Shown: in pieces, positions 26,755 through 35,972 of the stretch | How positions within the stretch are numbered: the stretch's first letter is position 1 | Layout of the letters: every line of letters begins with the position of its first letter | NCBI RefSeq assembly: GCF_011745145.1 | Contig: NZ_CP050191.1 | Span: 5,782,473-5,846,472, forward strand | Length of the DNA: 64,000 nucleotides | DNA from: Mycobacterium sp. DL440 | GTDB taxonomy: Bacteria; Actinomycetota; Actinomycetes; Mycobacteriales; Mycobacteriaceae | Reading direction: 5' to 3' | Translations under genes and position numbers: made by a program | Notes under the pieces: generated by a model | What the model was told of the DNA's origin: nothing | Seen by the model: only the letters and a program-made list of their open reading frames with translations | Databases searched by the model: none

Positions 26755-26981
26755 TCGAGGCCGAACAACGTGTTGAGGTCGGTGTCGACATCATCGAAAT
26801 ATTCAGTGTCGTAATCGAATTGGCCGGCCAGTCCGCCGAAGGCGATGTCGGCGCGGGCATGTGGGACCAGGTCCGCCACCGGTTTGCCGGCCCGCGCGAT
26901 CGTGATCTTCTCGCCGTTCTCGACGCGGGTGAGCAGTTGCGACAGGTGTGTCTTGGCATCGTGGATATTGACCGTCGACAT
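26751..26981 (-). CDS. Phd/VapB-type antitoxin
   Basis: A 76-residue antitoxin. The N-terminal Phd/YefM DNA-binding motif (VNIHDAKTHLSQLLTRVENGEKITIARAGKPVADLVP) is followed by an acidic C-terminus (DYDTEYFDDVDTD) expected to wrap the toxin. It should autoregulate the operon together with VapC through the inverted repeats just upstream. Confidence 0.92.
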   Translation of the reverse strand: MSTVNIHDAKTHLSQLLTRVENGEKITIARAGKPVADLVPHARADIAFGGLAGQFDYDTEYFDDVDTDLNTLFGLE

Positions 26982-27004
26982 GGAGTCTAGCCTACTGGAC
27001 TTAG

Positions 27005-27019
27005 TCTAGTTGGACTAGA
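27005..27019. promoter_or_regulatory. TCTAGT-3-ACTAGA inverted repeat, candidate VapBC operator
   Basis: A perfect 6-3-6 inverted repeat 24 bp upstream of the antitoxin start. A further palindrome CTAGATCTAG overlaps its right end (27015-27024). TA operons normally carry such repeats for autoregulation. It lies only 10 bp from the stop of the neighbouring thioredoxin gene. Confidence 0.55.
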
Positions 27020-27028
27020 TCTAGATGA

Positions 27029-27721
27029 TCAGCGGGCAAGCCGGTCCAGCCAATCGGAGTTCCCGTCGACCGATTCGCCGTCGATGACCACCATCGGCAC
27101 CCCAGAGTCGGGGAGTTGTCGCAGCAGCGGAAGGTTGTTCGTCCCGATGGTGTGGCCGTCGTAGGGGATCGGGAGTCCCAGCTTGATCATGTCCTGCGCT
27201 GACGGCGGCGCGCCGACGCGATCGGCCAGGCCGGCGAGCTGATCGTTGCTCAGATCGGTTGGGCCCTTCTCCTTCGGCTGCTGATCGGCGGCAAAGATCT
27301 GCTCGATGAACTGCCAGGTGATGTCGCTCGATTGCGAGTGGTCGGCCACAATATGGGCGGCATAGATCGCGCGACTGTCATAAGTGCCGCTGGCCGAGTA
27401 CTTTTCGAGAAAATTGACGAACCGCAGATTGATGTGGAGCTTGCCGTCCTCGATGCGCCGGCCGATCTCGGCACCCTGGTCCCGCACCATCTTCCCGCTG
27501 TAGGGGCACAGCGGATCCAGATAGAGGTCGATCTGACCCGGCGCCGCGGGGTCGCCGATGGAGAGAACGTCCCCGGCCGACGATGCCGGAGCCGCCTGCG
27601 CGCGCCCGGCGGCGGGACCCCACATCAGTGCCACCGTGAGCAGGCCGGCCAGCAGCACGAAGTGAATCGTTCGGTACGCCGACCGGTTCGCAGTGCCGGC
27701 TCCATTCGGGTTCACGTTCAT
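27029..27721 (-). CDS. Exported thioredoxin-fold protein with CPYS active site
   Basis: A roughly 230-residue protein with a signal peptide (hydrophobic stretch then GRAQAAPASSA) and a DsbA-like domain. The active-site motif is CPYS (DPLCPYSGKMV): the resolving cysteine is replaced by Ser. The cis-Pro loop is SGVPMVVIDG. Such mycobacterial proteins may act as isomerases or be redox-inactive; only one active-site Cys is present. ATG 27721 is chosen; the frame extends to 27757. Confidence 0.85.
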   Translation of the reverse strand: MNVNPNGAGTANRSAYRTIHFVLLAGLLTVALMWGPAAGRAQAAPASSAGDVLSIGDPAAPGQIDLYLDPLCPYSGKMVRDQGAEIGRRIEDGKLHINLRFVNFLEKYSASGTYDSRAIYAAHIVADHSQSSDITWQFIEQIFAADQQPKEKGPTDLSNDQLAGLADRVGAPPSAQDMIKLGLPIPYDGHTIGTNNLPLLRQLPDSGVPMVVIDGESVDGNSDWLDRLAR

Positions 27722-27794
27722 GGCTTCCATCCTCTCTGACGGAGACGCGAGCGACACCGGTCAGGGGTGGGCACTGGCCTTAGCCTGCGGGTTC

Positions 27795-27859
27795 GCCACT
27801 TTTCTCTAGTTACTTAGAGGAAAAGTGGCATGGCCGGACATTTTCTTGTTACTGTCCGG
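27795..27859. promoter_or_regulatory. Two stacked inverted repeats upstream of the lipase gene
   Basis: First, GCCACTTTTC (27795-27804) pairs with GAAAAGTGGC (27820-27829), with an inner TCTA/TAGA pairing. Second, CCGGACA (27834-27840) pairs with TGTCCGG (27853-27859), ending 2 bp before the lipase ATG. As DNA these could be two operators; as RNA, two leader hairpins. The second could block ribosome access. Confidence 0.5.
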
Positions 27860-27861
27860 TA

Positions 27862-29154
27862 ATGCGCAATGCCGGGGGGATTGTCGTTGTCCTCATGCTG
27901 ATCATCGGGTCGCTCGTCGGATCTACCACGTTGGCCTTCGCCGACACCGGCGATGAGCCGCAGTACGCAGATTTCTATCTCCCGCCGGACCCGCTGCCGG
28001 CCGGCGCGCCCGGCGACGTGATCCGCACCGAACCGAGCCGGCTGGTACTCGAGCCGTCCGGTCAACTGGGCGCCATCATGGCGACCGGAACGCGGATCAT
28101 GTACCGCAGCACCGATTCTCGTGGGAATCCGATCGCCGTCACCGGCACTTACTTCGAGCCCTACAACGACTGGCCCGGAAAGGGACCGCGTCCGCTGATC
28201 GTCTATGCGCCGGGCACCCAGGGGCAGGGCAACCAGTGCGCGCCGTCGCGAATGTTCAACCAGGGCATCCACTACTCGGGCGGCTGGGACATCATGGTCA
28301 ACTACGAGGAAGCGTTCATCGCGACCTTGGTGGCCCGCGGCTTTGCGATCGTGATGACCGATTATCAAGGCCTCGGCACCGACTCGATGCACACCTACGT
28401 CAACCGTCTGGCCGAAGGGCAGGCCGTCCTCGACGCCGGCCGGGCCGCCATGAAATTGCCTGACACCTCACTGGATCCCCATGGCCCCGTGGCATTTTGG
28501 GGATACTCGCAGGGCGGTGGCGCAACAGCGTCGGCAGCGGAGCTGGCGTCGGCCTACGCGCCCGAACTGAACATCGTCGGCACCTACGCCGGTGCGCCGC
28601 CGGCCGACCTCAAGGAACTGTTTCCCTACGCAGACGGAAGTGCGCTCGTGGGAGTTGTTGGCTATGCACTCAACGGCGTCATCGCCGCCTACCCGGAAGC
28701 CGCCGATGCAATCCGGTCGAAGCTCACCCAGCGCGGCAAGGACATGCTCGAGTCGGTGTCGCGCCAATGCGTGGGTCAGACGATCGTCGACTTCGCCTTC
28801 CGTCACCTGCAGCCCTACTTCAACGAGGACATCAACAAGCTCGTCCACGAAGAACCGTTCAGCAGCCTGTTCGACCTGCAGAAGCTGGGCCGGTACAAGC
28901 CGAATGCGCCGGTGTTGATCAACAGCAACCGCTACGACCCGCTGGTGCCATGGACGGCAGCCAACCAGCTGGGCCGGGACTGGTGCGCGCAGGGTGCCGA
29001 CGTCGAATTCCGCACCAACGAGGAACCGCCGTTCCTGAACAAGCTGGTGATCAACCACGCCCTCCCCATGCTCGTCGACGGGGAGCCGGCCATGCAGTGG
29101 ATCGCCGCGCGCTTCAACGGTGAACCCACCACGCCCAATTGCGGCCAGTTCTGA
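27862..29154 (+). CDS. Secreted lipase (LIP family)
   Basis: A 430-residue exported alpha/beta hydrolase with a signal peptide ending near residue 28 (LAFADTGD). The nucleophile elbow is GYSQGGG, with an oxyanion region VYAPGTQGQG and a late His (INHALPML) and Asp (SNRYDPLVPW) completing the triad. This fits the secretory lipase family abundant in mycobacteria, acting on host or environmental lipid. The 3' end overlaps the following TetR start by 16 nt. Confidence 0.9.
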   Translation: MRNAGGIVVVLMLIIGSLVGSTTLAFADTGDEPQYADFYLPPDPLPAGAPGDVIRTEPSRLVLEPSGQLGAIMATGTRIMYRSTDSRGNPIAVTGTYFEPYNDWPGKGPRPLIVYAPGTQGQGNQCAPSRMFNQGIHYSGGWDIMVNYEEAFIATLVARGFAIVMTDYQGLGTDSMHTYVNRLAEGQAVLDAGRAAMKLPDTSLDPHGPVAFWGYSQGGGATASAAELASAYAPELNIVGTYAGAPPADLKELFPYADGSALVGVVGYALNGVIAAYPEAADAIRSKLTQRGKDMLESVSRQCVGQTIVDFAFRHLQPYFNEDINKLVHEEPFSSLFDLQKLGRYKPNAPVLINSNRYDPLVPWTAANQLGRDWCAQGADVEFRTNEEPPFLNKLVINHALPMLVDGEPAMQWIAARFNGEPTTPNCGQF

Positions 29155-29837
29155 CGGTCGGGGCGATATCCCGGGGCCTGGAACAGCCGCTCGATACACT
29201 GCGGGGCATCGCTGAACGCAGGAAGTACAACGCCGCCCAGCGTCGCCGCGAATTGGCCGACGCTGCCATCGAACTGCTCGGCAAGGACGGTTCGCGCGGT
29301 GTCAGTCACCCGAAGGTCGACAAGAAGGCCGAGGTTCCCGACGGCACCACGTCGTTCTATTTCCGGACCCGAAATGCGCTGATGCACGCGATTGCTGCGC
29401 GCCTCAACGAACTTGACCTCGGCGACCTCTCGCTGCTCACTGAACTGACCGATGCCGATCCGACAGAGTTCGCCGGCACGCGCGGGTTTGCCACCCTCGT
29501 CATGTATTCGGCCACCGAGCCCTGGCTCACTCGGGCCAAGGCCCGCTACGAGTTGGCGCTACAGGCCGGCCGCGACGATGACCTGGCCGCAACGCTCAGC
29601 GCGTCCGTCGAGGCGTTCTACGGACTCGCGCGCGCCGTCGTGACGGAATGGCATGCCACGGAAGAGAATCCGATGGCGCACGACGTCGTCGACGAGCAGG
29701 CCAAAACCCTGTTCTCGTTCGTCAACGGGGTGATGATGACCTTTGTCATCGGACAACCGCTGGTGGACAACGCAGATCAGCTCGACCGGCTGATTAGAGG
29801 AGTCCTGGCGGGCTGGCCGGTTGATGGGGTTACCTGA
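29139..29837 (+). CDS. TetR-like regulator
   Basis: A 232-residue protein with a helix-turn-helix (GVSHPKVDKKAEVPDGTTSFYFRTRNALM) and a helical C-terminal domain. The true start is uncertain: the first ~25 residues before RRKYNAAQRRREL overlap the lipase end, and a later non-ATG start is possible. It is probably cotranscribed with the lipase. Its 3' end overlaps the opposing TetR gene by 61 nt. Confidence 0.82.
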   Translation: MRPVLTVGAISRGLEQPLDTLRGIAERRKYNAAQRRRELADAAIELLGKDGSRGVSHPKVDKKAEVPDGTTSFYFRTRNALMHAIAARLNELDLGDLSLLTELTDADPTEFAGTRGFATLVMYSATEPWLTRAKARYELALQAGRDDDLAATLSASVEAFYGLARAVVTEWHATEENPMAHDVVDEQAKTLFSFVNGVMMTFVIGQPLVDNADQLDRLIRGVLAGWPVDGVT

Positions 29838-30439
29838 ACGGCATTGTCGAACAACAATGACGACAACAACATCGTGGTCACGTGGTCGACGAACTCGTCG
29901 TGGTCGGAGCCGAGGTTGCCTTCCGTCCATTCGATGAACAACGAGATGAGGGCGCCGAAAACGGTGGCGTACTGCATCTTGACCCGTGCCGTCGCGGCGG
30001 CGTCGGGTGCGTCGGTCGGGGCGTTGAATCCACTCATCGCACCGACGGCGTCGCGTACGAAACGGCGAAGCCTCAGGTCGGCGATCGGCTCCACCAACAG
30101 GATTCGGCAGATCCGCGGATCGTCTTTGACCAGTTGCGCTGCTGCTCTCACTCCTGCGCGAGTGCGTGCGGGCAGATCGGCGTGCGGGTCGGCGGCGGTA
30201 TAGATGACCTGGCGCGAGTGCTCGAATGTGCTGCGGTAGACCGCGCGGAGCAGATCGTCGGTGTCGGTGAAGCTCTCGTAGAAGAACTTCTGACTGAGCC
30301 CTGCTTCGCGGCAGACGGCGCGCATCGTCATGGCGGCCACCCCTTGCGTGCCGACCAGATCGACGCCGGCCTGGACCAGTCGGGCGCGGCGGTCCGCCGA
30401 CCGTGCTTCGGCGGCCTGGCCGCGGTACGGCCTTGACAT
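29777..30439 (-). CDS. TetR-family regulator
   Basis: A 220-residue regulator with helix-turn-helix TMRAVCREAGLSQKFFYESFTDTDDLL. ATG 30439 (MSRPYRGQAAE) is preferred over the longer frame to 30601, which overlaps the divergent gene. Divergent from the DUF1214/sulfotransferase operon, which it probably controls. Convergently overlaps the preceding TetR gene. Confidence 0.88.
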   Translation of the reverse strand: MSRPYRGQAAEARSADRRARLVQAGVDLVGTQGVAAMTMRAVCREAGLSQKFFYESFTDTDDLLRAVYRSTFEHSRQVIYTAADPHADLPARTRAGVRAAAQLVKDDPRICRILLVEPIADLRLRRFVRDAVGAMSGFNAPTDAPDAAATARVKMQYATVFGALISLFIEWTEGNLGSDHDEFVDHVTTMLLSSLLFDNAVQVTPSTGQPARTPLISRSS

Positions 30440-30499
30440 TCCGTGAGCATAGCGAGCACGATCCGATTCTGGAAGCACCCGCTTCCGGATTGTGAGGGG

Positions 30500-31615
30500 A
30501 TGCCAGTGACCGCGCCCAGTGAAGGTGACGCAGACCGGGCTCGCCCCGAAGTCGCGGCGTGGACGGCGTTCGTCGACGGATTGCGCACGGCCGGTGAGCA
30601 ACTCGCGGCAGACACCGCCGACCTGCCGGAATCCGAACGCACCGACGGGTTCCGCGCCCTGTTGCGGGCGGTGTCAAATCAATTGGGCCGTTTGGAAGTT
30701 GATCGAGAAAAGCCTGAGTTCGTCGCGTTCAACGGCTGGCGCCAGAAGTTCCTGATGGACAACCCCGACTTCCAGTACTGGGTCGCCGATGTCCGCCCCG
30801 GCGGCCGGTACCTGATCCGCGGCAACCGCGGCGACGCCGCGTATGTGTCGATCACTGCCTATTCCGGTTCGGGCGGGGCAGCTGCCCGGGCGAGCTCCCG
30901 GATCGACAGTGATGCAATCACATTCGAAGCCAACGGCGACTACCAGGTGACAGTCGGCGGTGACCGTCAGGCGAACGATTGGCTGGACCTGCCCGATCGT
31001 GCGACCGTGATCTGGGTACGTCACTTCCACGATGACGCACAGAAGGATCGCATTGGGTGGTGTGCCATCGAGCCGGTCGAGCCGCCCCCGGTCCCGGCGT
31101 CGATCGACCCGCTGCGGTTCGGCAAGCACCTGTCGAAGGCGTCGGCAGCGATAGCGCACCTGCCCCGCATTTGGAACGCCGCCGGAGCCGCCGATCGCGA
31201 GTCACCGAACCACCTACACCACTGGACCGAGATGACCGGGGGAGCGGTGTTCACCGAGCCGGCCATCCACTATCTGCGCGGCGGTTGGCAGTTGGATCCC
31301 GATGAAGCGCTGCTCATCGAAGGCGATCTGGTGTCGTGCCGGTACTGGAACATCTTGGCTTACAGCAGATTTCTCAACTCACTGGACTACCGGCATCGGC
31401 GGGTCTCCTACACCGGTGCCACCGCGAACCTCGATGGCGGACGCTACCGATTCGTGGTCTCGGCCACCGATCCGGGTCCGGGCGCCGGGGACTGGATCGA
31501 CAGCGAGGGCCGCGCCTTCGGCGTCATCGTCATGCGGTTCCTGCAACCCGAACAGCCGCCCGCACTGCCTACGACGCGTGTCGTGCGGCTGGCTGACCTG
31601 GAGGAGCGCACATGA
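30500..31615 (+). CDS. DUF1214-domain protein
   Basis: A 371-residue protein without signal peptide. The C-terminal part (LQPDEALLIEG-like LDPDEALLIEG, YWNILAYSRFLNSLDYRHRRVSY, GVIVMRFLQPE) matches DUF1214, whose enzymatic role is unknown. The N-terminal ~200 residues form a separate beta-rich region. ATG 30500 or GTG 30506 are possible, both close to GAGGGG. It overlaps the sulfotransferase start (ATGA). Confidence 0.8.
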   Translation: MPVTAPSEGDADRARPEVAAWTAFVDGLRTAGEQLAADTADLPESERTDGFRALLRAVSNQLGRLEVDREKPEFVAFNGWRQKFLMDNPDFQYWVADVRPGGRYLIRGNRGDAAYVSITAYSGSGGAAARASSRIDSDAITFEANGDYQVTVGGDRQANDWLDLPDRATVIWVRHFHDDAQKDRIGWCAIEPVEPPPVPASIDPLRFGKHLSKASAAIAHLPRIWNAAGAADRESPNHLHHWTEMTGGAVFTEPAIHYLRGGWQLDPDEALLIEGDLVSCRYWNILAYSRFLNSLDYRHRRVSYTGATANLDGGRYRFVVSATDPGPGAGDWIDSEGRAFGVIVMRFLQPEQPPALPTTRVVRLADLEERT

Positions 31616-32874
31616 CGGGCTGGTCCGCGCCCATCCGCACACCGGAGGCGTTGAAGGCCTACGCGGCGGCAGAGCAGGATCGGGCCGCGCGCCCGGACCG
31701 CTACCAGCTCGGTGCCGACGCCATCGACATCGTCGTCGACCGCGGCACCCGCGGTGCCGGCGTCGGCATTCTCGGCGGGCCCGACGAGTGGCGTCCGGGC
31801 GTGGAGCAGTACCTGGCCTCGGCCGAGGAGGACGGACGGCTCAACGCTTTCGGTGCGTTGACCGCCCAGCGAACCGCGTCCGGGCGGCTCGCGGCCCGGG
31901 TCGCGACGGCGCGGTATCTGCAGGAACACCCCGCCACCGAGCAGCGTCCGCTGCTGCCCCCGGTGATCATCACCGGCGGCTGGCGCACGGGCACCACCTT
32001 CCTGTACCGGCTGCTCGACCGCGACCCCCGATTGCGGGCACCGCTGCCCGCCGAGCTGGGCGCGCCGTGGCGGCTACCCGGCGACCTCGACGGCGACGAA
32101 CGCGGCCGCCGCCTTGAGGCGGCCGCCGCGGGGCCGTATCTGCTGCACGTTCTCAACCCCATGATGGCGGCGGTGCACGATTCCGGCCCGAACCTTCCGG
32201 AGGAGTGTGTGCTCGGCATGGGCACCACCCTGCGCAACTGGGGCTTCACCGCCACCACGCGCCTGGATGCCTACGCGTCCTGGCTCGCCGGTCAGGACTT
32301 CGCCGCCGAGTACGCGCAGCACCGGAGGATGCTGCAGATCCTCGACGCCGGGGACGGCCGCCGCTGGGTCTTGAAAGCGCCCGCACACACCGCTGAGCTC
32401 CGCCATGTCATCGCGACGTACCCGGGCGCCTGCATCGTGCAGTTGCACCGCGACATCGTGGAAACGGTGGCGTCGGGCGCCAGCCTGTTCGCCACCTACC
32501 GGTCCACCTACAGTGACGACGTCGACGGGGCGGATGTCGGCCGGTTTCAAACCGCGCAGACTGAACTGTGGCTACGCCGCGCCCTCGATGCCCGGGCCAC
32601 GGCGTCCACTGTCACCTGGCTCGACGTCCAGTACCCCGACCTGGTGGCCGACCCGGAGGAGACGGTGCGCCGCATCTACGCCGCGGTGCAGATGGAACCG
32701 CCGGACATTGCCGGAATGCTCGCCGAACAACGTCGCGCCCAGCCGCGCCACGGCAAGGGCACGCACCGCTATCTGCCGGAAGAATTCGGCATCAACCCCG
32801 CCGAGTTGCGCGATCGGATGCGCTTCTACACCCAGCTGTTCGAGTCGTCCGGCACGCATCGGATCGAGGCTTGA
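31612..32874 (+). CDS. PAPS-dependent sulfotransferase family protein
   Basis: A 420-residue enzyme. The 5'-phosphosulfate loop is ITGGWRTGTTFLYRLL, and the 3'-phosphate-binding segment is QLHRDIVETVASG. Mycobacteria have many such genes acting on lipids, sterols or glycolipids. Coupled by ATGA to the DUF1214 gene, so both may modify the same molecule. The substrate is unknown. Confidence 0.88.
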   Translation: MTGWSAPIRTPEALKAYAAAEQDRAARPDRYQLGADAIDIVVDRGTRGAGVGILGGPDEWRPGVEQYLASAEEDGRLNAFGALTAQRTASGRLAARVATARYLQEHPATEQRPLLPPVIITGGWRTGTTFLYRLLDRDPRLRAPLPAELGAPWRLPGDLDGDERGRRLEAAAAGPYLLHVLNPMMAAVHDSGPNLPEECVLGMGTTLRNWGFTATTRLDAYASWLAGQDFAAEYAQHRRMLQILDAGDGRRWVLKAPAHTAELRHVIATYPGACIVQLHRDIVETVASGASLFATYRSTYSDDVDGADVGRFQTAQTELWLRRALDARATASTVTWLDVQYPDLVADPEETVRRIYAAVQMEPPDIAGMLAEQRRAQPRHGKGTHRYLPEEFGINPAELRDRMRFYTQLFESSGTHRIEA

Positions 32875-32934
32875 CGGGCCACCCCGACGGGGAGCGACTG
32901 GCGCTTATCGCGTCGCGCCATTACTTTCCCTGAG

Positions 32935-33915
32935 GTGATGTCCTCAGCCGTTGGCGCAGTCGCGCGGTCGATCGCTCCCTTTCTGACAGTCGCCTCGGTG
33001 GTCGCCGCGGGCCTTGCTACTGCTCCAGCGCCGACGGTGCGCCTGGCCAGCGATGGCAACCCGCTCGAGGGGCATTCGTTCTACGTCAATCCTTCGTCGA
33101 AGGCCATGCGCGCCGCGCAGGGCAACCCGAGCCCCGAACTGCAGGCGATCGCCAACACACCCACGGCGTACTGGATGGACAACGTCTCCACCCCGGCGGT
33201 GGACGCGAAGTACATCGCCGCGGCCCAGGCCGCGGGCACCATGCCGATCCTGGCGCTCTACGGCATCCCGCATCGCGACTGCGGGAGCTACGCCGCGGGT
33301 GGCTTCGGGTCGGCCGGTGCCTACAAGGGCTGGATCGACGGGGTCGCCGCCGCGATCGGCGGCGGGCCGGCCGCGGTCATCCTCGAACCCGACGCACTCG
33401 CCATGGCCGACTGCCTGTCGGGTGATCAGCGCGAGGAACGCTACAACCTGATGAGCTACGCCGTCGACACGCTGACCCGCAACCCGGGCACCGCGGTGTA
33501 CGTCGATGCGGGGCACTCCCGGTGGACCGCCGCCGACGAGATGGCCAACAGGCTCAACCGGGTCGGTGTGGCCAAGGCGCGGGGCTTCAGCCTCAACACC
33601 GCCAACTTCTTCACGACCGAAGAGGAAGTCGGTTACGGCGACGCCATTTCGGGTCAGACGGGCGGCAAGCCCTACGTCATCGATACGTCGCGCAACGGCG
33701 CCGGACCGGCCGAGGGCGAGATGTACTGGTGCAACCCGAGTGGCCGGGCCCTCGGCGCGGCGCCGACCACGGCGACCGGAAACGGCAACATCGACGCCTT
33801 CCTCTGGGTGAAGCGTCCCGGTGAGTCCGACGGCGCGTGCGGTACCGGCGAGGCATCCGCGGGGACCTTCGTCAACCAGTACGCCATCGACCTCGTCCGA
33901 AAGGCGCACGGGTAG
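32935..33915 (+). CDS. Glycoside hydrolase family 6 cellulase-like protein, secreted
   Basis: A 326-residue exported enzyme with a signal peptide (residues 1-30). GH6 landmarks are YGIPHRDCG, AVILEPDALA, YVDAGHSRW, SLNTANF, VIDTSRNG, WCNPSGRALG and FLWVKRPGESDG. GH6 enzymes cleave beta-1,4-glucan from the non-reducing end. No cellulose-binding module is attached. M. tuberculosis has a homologue (CelA1), from memory. Stands alone. Confidence 0.92.
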   Translation: MMSSAVGAVARSIAPFLTVASVVAAGLATAPAPTVRLASDGNPLEGHSFYVNPSSKAMRAAQGNPSPELQAIANTPTAYWMDNVSTPAVDAKYIAAAQAAGTMPILALYGIPHRDCGSYAAGGFGSAGAYKGWIDGVAAAIGGGPAAVILEPDALAMADCLSGDQREERYNLMSYAVDTLTRNPGTAVYVDAGHSRWTAADEMANRLNRVGVAKARGFSLNTANFFTTEEEVGYGDAISGQTGGKPYVIDTSRNGAGPAEGEMYWCNPSGRALGAAPTTATGNGNIDAFLWVKRPGESDGACGTGEASAGTFVNQYAIDLVRKAHG

Positions 33916-33921
33916 AGCGGC

Positions 33922-34548
33922 CTACTGGGGCGGTGGAGCCGCCTCGCATTCGGCCAGCATCGGTGTCGAGAAGTCGACCGACCCGACGCCACCGAGCGTC
34001 ATACCGTTGTCGCGGAGTGTCATCGTCGTCGTGTACCGGCACGTTTGGTTTACCGTGAGGCCGGTGAGGAACTCGACGTCGTAGGTGTAGAGGAACGAAC
34101 GCACGAGCTGGTGCGCGTCCCACGGCACATCGAGGGCAAACCCCAAGGACGATGCGGACCGGGCGTTGAGTAGCCGCGGGCCGACCTCGCCGATGCCCGG
34201 CGTCAGATAAAACGGGGCGCCGTCGAGCTTGGTGCCGGACACGCTGACACTTCTGATGCGATAGCCGGTGGTGCCCGACGGGATGAGCGGGCCGCGTCGG
34301 ATGTTCGTGCTGAACAGGATTGAGTAGTTCGTGCCGCCCACGATCGAGGTCGTGCTGAAACTGGTCGAGGTGAACTCCTGCGGCAGCTGGGTCGCGCAAT
34401 TGCCGACCTTGCCGGCTGGATCACCGCATTCCTGCGGAGCTGCCAAGGCAACTGGCGCAACTACTGCCGCGCCGACGACGGGCACCGTCAAGGCGGCACC
34501 GCGGATGAACGTGCGGCGGGAGAACGAGCTCCCTGAGTGATTCGTCAT
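33922..34548 (-). CDS. Tat-exported protein of unknown function
   Basis: A 208-residue protein with a clear twin-arginine signal (SRRTFIRGA, R11/R12) and AxA-type cleavage around residue 37. The mature part is beta-rich, with cysteines in QECGDPAGKVGNC (possible disulfide) and near the C-terminus (NQTCRYT, AECEAA). I do not recognise the family. The GH6 stop is 6 nt away, convergent. Confidence 0.75.
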   Translation of the reverse strand: MTNHSGSSFSRRTFIRGAALTVPVVGAAVVAPVALAAPQECGDPAGKVGNCATQLPQEFTSTSFSTTSIVGGTNYSILFSTNIRRGPLIPSGTTGYRIRSVSVSGTKLDGAPFYLTPGIGEVGPRLLNARSASSLGFALDVPWDAHQLVRSFLYTYDVEFLTGLTVNQTCRYTTTMTLRDNGMTLGGVGSVDFSTPMLAECEAAPPPQ

Positions 34549-34632
34549 TGGTCTTCCTCCTTATTGGCTCGTGCTTTTGATCGGCAAATTCGAACCTAAC
34601 AAGGGTGAACTGCGATTTGGCGGCGATTGCCG

Positions 34633-35412
34633 TTACCGGAACGAGCCGGCCCCGCCGTCGACGAGAAGTGTCTGCCCGGTGAGATAGGTGGAGTCGTCAC
34701 CGATCAGGAAGGCCACGACGGCACCGATATCGTTGGTGGGATCGCCGATTCGCTTGAGTGACGTGCTTCTGACCACCGCCTCGTACTGTTTGGGCGCCAT
34801 GTCCCGCAAGACTTTCAGGCCGTCCGTCTCGGCGAGCGGGCAGACCACGTTGACGCGGATCCCGTCGACTCCCCATTCCAGGGCGGCAACTTTGGACATG
34901 CCGCGAATGTCTTCCTTGGCGCCGGCATACGCGCCGAAAGAGTGCGTGCCGACGGTGCCCGCGGCCGAGCCGAGGTTGACGATGGATCCGCCGCCACCCT
35001 TGACCATGACCGGGTGGATCGCCTGCATCAGCCGGAATGTCGCCCGTGGCCCGGTGTCGTGGACCCGCTCGTACTCCTCGGCGGGGATGTCGACGAACGG
35101 TATCGGTCCGGCGCTGGCGACGGCGTTGTTGACCAGCGCGTCCACCGTGCCGAACGCGTCGACCGCGGCGTCGACGATGCGCTGGGCGCTGTCAGCGTCA
35201 CGTAGGTCGGCCACCACAGATGCCACCTCGAATCCGGCGCCGGTGAATTCCGCTGTGGTGTTTGCCAATACCTCGTCGAGGATGTCCGTCACCAGTACAC
35301 GAGCCCCGCGGGACAGCAACGCGGTGGCGATGCCTTTGCCCACACCGCGGGCGGCGCCGGTGACGATCGCGACGTGGCCGTCCAATGAGTGCGGATGGCT
35401 GTAGGTGGACAT
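34633..35412 (-). CDS. Short-chain dehydrogenase/reductase
   Basis: A 259-residue SDR with coenzyme motif TGAARGVGKG, NNAVAS, and catalytic Ser plus YAGAK (Tyr-x3-Lys). The end GQTLLVDGGAGSF is typical of FabG-like enzymes. GAAAGG lies upstream of ATG 35412. It is divergent from the VOC/RidA-remnant operon, and the two may act in the same pathway. Confidence 0.92.
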   Translation of the reverse strand: MSTYSHPHSLDGHVAIVTGAARGVGKGIATALLSRGARVLVTDILDEVLANTTAEFTGAGFEVASVVADLRDADSAQRIVDAAVDAFGTVDALVNNAVASAGPIPFVDIPAEEYERVHDTGPRATFRLMQAIHPVMVKGGGGSIVNLGSAAGTVGTHSFGAYAGAKEDIRGMSKVAALEWGVDGIRVNVVCPLAETDGLKVLRDMAPKQYEAVVRSTSLKRIGDPTNDIGAVVAFLIGDDSTYLTGQTLLVDGGAGSFR

Positions 35413-35492
35413 GGGAGCTGCCTTTCGGATTCGGCCAGATTTGGCACGCTAACTCATATGATCAAGCGCTGACGAGGAAGTCGAGGGACACC

Positions 35493-35972
35493 ATGCTGAG
35501 CGATCTACGTTTCTGCCACCTGGTTGTCGGCGTGACCGATATGGACCGGGCCCTGACTTTCTATCGTGACCTGCTGGGCATGGATGTGGTGTTCGACCAG
35601 TTGATTTCCGGTGAGCCGTTCGATGCGGTCCTGCACTCGTCGCGGCAGCAGGAGGGCCGTGTTGTCGGGGGAGTGGTGGGCGGAGTCGTGCTCGAACTGC
35701 TCAGCCTCGGTTCTTCGACGCCATCTGGATCGGGGAAACGGGGCATCGTGGGCAATCAGAACATCGCATTGTCGGTCACCGATCTCGACGCCACCTACCG
35801 CGCCGTGATCGACGCGGGCTTCCAGCCCGTTCAGGAGCCCTTCCCGATCGACCAGGTCCGGATGTTCTTCGTCAACGATCCTGACGGCACCGCAGTGGAA
35901 TTCGTCGAATTTCCCGGTGGTGCCCGCAGCAGCTATGAGATGCATCGCGGCGCAGGCCACACTGGGTCATGA
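35493..35972 (+). CDS. VOC-superfamily (glyoxalase/dioxygenase-like) protein
   Basis: A 159-residue protein with two beta-alpha-beta modules. Metal-ligand candidates are His9 (FCHLVVGVTD), Glu in VVLELLS and Glu in DGTAVEFVEF. These enzymes include ring-cleaving dioxygenases, epimerases and glyoxalases. ATG 35493 lies behind CGAGGGAC. The stop overlaps the RidA remnant start (ATGA). Confidence 0.85.
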   Translation: MLSDLRFCHLVVGVTDMDRALTFYRDLLGMDVVFDQLISGEPFDAVLHSSRQQEGRVVGGVVGGVVLELLSLGSSTPSGSGKRGIVGNQNIALSVTDLDATYRAVIDAGFQPVQEPFPIDQVRMFFVNDPDGTAVEFVEFPGGARSSYEMHRGAGHTGS

